Shown here: positions 5,125-5,969 of the stretch, one piece after another
Layout of the letters: the number at the start of each line of letters is the position of its first letter
How positions within the stretch are numbered: the first letter of the stretch is position 1
Source of the DNA: Burkholderiales bacterium RIFCSPHIGHO2_12_FULL_61_11
Lineage (GTDB): Bacteria > Pseudomonadota > Gammaproteobacteria > Burkholderiales > Burkholderiaceae_C
DNA: 5,969 nt
Direction: 5' to 3'
Assembly (NCBI GenBank): GCA_001770785.1
Contig: MERZ01000192.1
Span: 10,561 to 16,529 of the forward strand
Translations under genes and position numbers: made by a program
Notes under the pieces: model-generated
What the model saw: only the letters and a program-made list of their open reading frames with translations
What the model was told of the DNA's origin: nothing
Database searches by the model: none

Positions 5125-5969
5125 AAGTTTTTACGAGGCCTCGGCCCGCTCCCGCCTGACCGGTGTGCTGGATGCGGACAGTTTCCACGAGTTCATCCCG
5201 CCTGCAGCCCGGGTCAGCAGCCCGCACCTGGCCCTGCTGGACCAGCCGGTGGCCTTTGATGACGGGCTGGTAATCGGCCGCGGCATGCTCGGCGGCGCAT
5301 CGGTGCTGGCGGCGGCACAGGAAGGCGCCTTTCTGGGCGGTGCGATTGGCGAGGTGCATGGTGCCAAGCTGGTGGGGCTGATTGAGCGGGCCGTGGCCGA
5401 GCGACCCGCAGCGGTGTTGATCCTGTTTGATTCGGGAGGCGTGCGCCTGCACGAGGCCAACGCCGGTTTGATTGCCGTGTCCGAGATCATCCGCGCGTTA
5501 CTCGCGGCGCGAACGCAGGGCGTGCGTTTTATCGGCCTGATCGGCGGTGCGGGCGGCTGCTTTGGTGGCACCGGCTTGATCGCACGCTGCTGCGATGCAC
5601 TGGTGATGTCCGAGGAAGGGCGGCTGGCCATGTCGGGGCCCGAGGTGATTGAGACCGTGCACGGGGTGGAAGAATTCGACTCACGCGATCGCGCCCTGGT
5701 ATGGCGCATCACCGGCGGCAAGCACCGCTATCTGCTCGGCGAAGTCGACGCCCTGGTGGCCGATAGCATCGCCGCCTTTCGTGCTGAAGCCATCACGCAG
5801 CTCGGCAAGGCGGCGGATTTTTCTCTCGACAGCATTGAACGCGAACACCGAATGCTGCAGACTCGTTTGAAGCGTTTCGGCGAAGCCGACGATGCGCTGG
5901 ACATCTGGCGGGCGCTGGGTGTACCCAAGCCCGAGGCCGTGCCGCTGCTCACAGCAGATGAGTTTGTGG
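5117..5969 (+). CDS. mdcD: Malonate decarboxylase beta subunit (carboxyltransferase-like), runs off the window end
   Basis: The frame stays open for 284 codons to the last base with no stop. Beta subunits are usually a little under 300 residues, so nearly the whole protein is present. With MdcE it forms the decarboxylase pair that removes CO2 from malonyl-S-ACP, regenerating acetyl-S-ACP. The protein starts MSRSFYEASARSRL and shows a crotonase/carboxyltransferase fold pattern. This includes FLGGAIGEVHGAKLVG (72-87), VLILFDSGGVRLHEANAGL (100-118), and the glycine-rich GLIGGAGGCFGGTGL (140-154), where the oxyanion-hole backbone is expected. MSGPEVIETVHGVEEFD follows at 172-188, then ITGGKHRYLLGEVD (198-211). 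Its ATG overlaps the last codons of mdcC by eight bases, with a strong internal ribosome site, indicating translational coupling. mdcE is expected immediately downstream. Confidence 0.95.
   Translation, partial: MSRSFYEASARSRLTGVLDADSFHEFIPPAARVSSPHLALLDQPVAFDDGLVIGRGMLGGASVLAAAQEGAFLGGAIGEVHGAKLVGLIERAVAERPAAVLILFDSGGVRLHEANAGLIAVSEIIRALLAARTQGVRFIGLIGGAGGCFGGTGLIARCCDALVMSEEGRLAMSGPEVIETVHGVEEFDSRDRALVWRITGGKHRYLLGEVDALVADSIAAFRAEAITQLGKAADFSLDSIEREHRMLQTRLKRFGEADDALDIWRALGVPKPEAVPLLTADEFV

Noticed and set aside
5131..5721. Minus-strand open frame (196 codons) opposite mdcD
   Set aside because: mdcD is open over the whole stretch with family motifs and a strong ribosome site. The opposite frame is Ser/Pro/Arg-rich shadow sequence.
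1..5969. CRISPR array, tRNA, rRNA or phage-type genes
   Set aside because: No regularly spaced direct repeats, no tRNA-like cloverleaf and no phage or defence protein motifs were seen on either strand.

Overview
The window looks like chromosomal DNA of a betaproteobacterium, most likely Burkholderiales close to Comamonadaceae (Polaromonas, Rhodoferax or Variovorax type). This rests on the high-GC coding style, the thiolase C-terminus, the malonate decarboxylase operon with a divergent GntR regulator, and AT-rich palindromic intergenic DNA. The taxon is inferred from protein and intergenic style; no marker gene is present.

Layout: (1) Positions 1-281, plus strand: C-terminal end of a beta-ketothiolase that begins outside the window. 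(2) 282-393: short convergent intergenic stretch with small palindromes. (3) 394-1689, minus strand: a complete acetyl-CoA hydrolase / 4-hydroxybutyrate-type CoA-transferase. (4) 1690-2106: a 417-bp gap mostly filled by a roughly 247-bp element with imperfect 24-bp terminal inverted repeats and internal hairpins. It has no transposase and is a MITE-like nonautonomous repeat candidate. (5) 2107-2802, minus strand: a GntR-family (FadR/FCD type) regulator. (6) 2803-2959: divergent promoter region with a 14-bp perfect palindrome of FadR-family operator type. It overlaps the predicted -10 of the rightward promoter and the predicted -35 of the leftward one. (7) 2960-3094: a strong ribosome binding site and an intact-looking signal peptide, followed almost at once by a stop. 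This is probably the 5' remnant of a deleted exported-protein gene, perhaps a transporter binding protein. (8) 3141 to the window end, plus strand: mdcA, mdcC and mdcD of malonate decarboxylase; mdcD runs to the last base without a stop.

How it fits together: MdcA exchanges acetyl for malonyl on the thiol of the special prosthetic group of the carrier protein MdcC. MdcD, with MdcE expected just downstream, decarboxylates malonyl-S-ACP back to acetyl-S-ACP, so malonate becomes acetate plus CO2. The GntR protein is the obvious candidate for the malonate-responsive repressor of this operon and of its own gene. mdcB is not between mdcA and mdcC or between mdcC and mdcD. Prosthetic-group synthesis genes, MdcE and any malonate transporter must lie outside the window.

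No wholly new system is evident. The less ordinary items are the MITE-like repeat, the operator architecture and the truncated exported-protein gene inside the operon leader.
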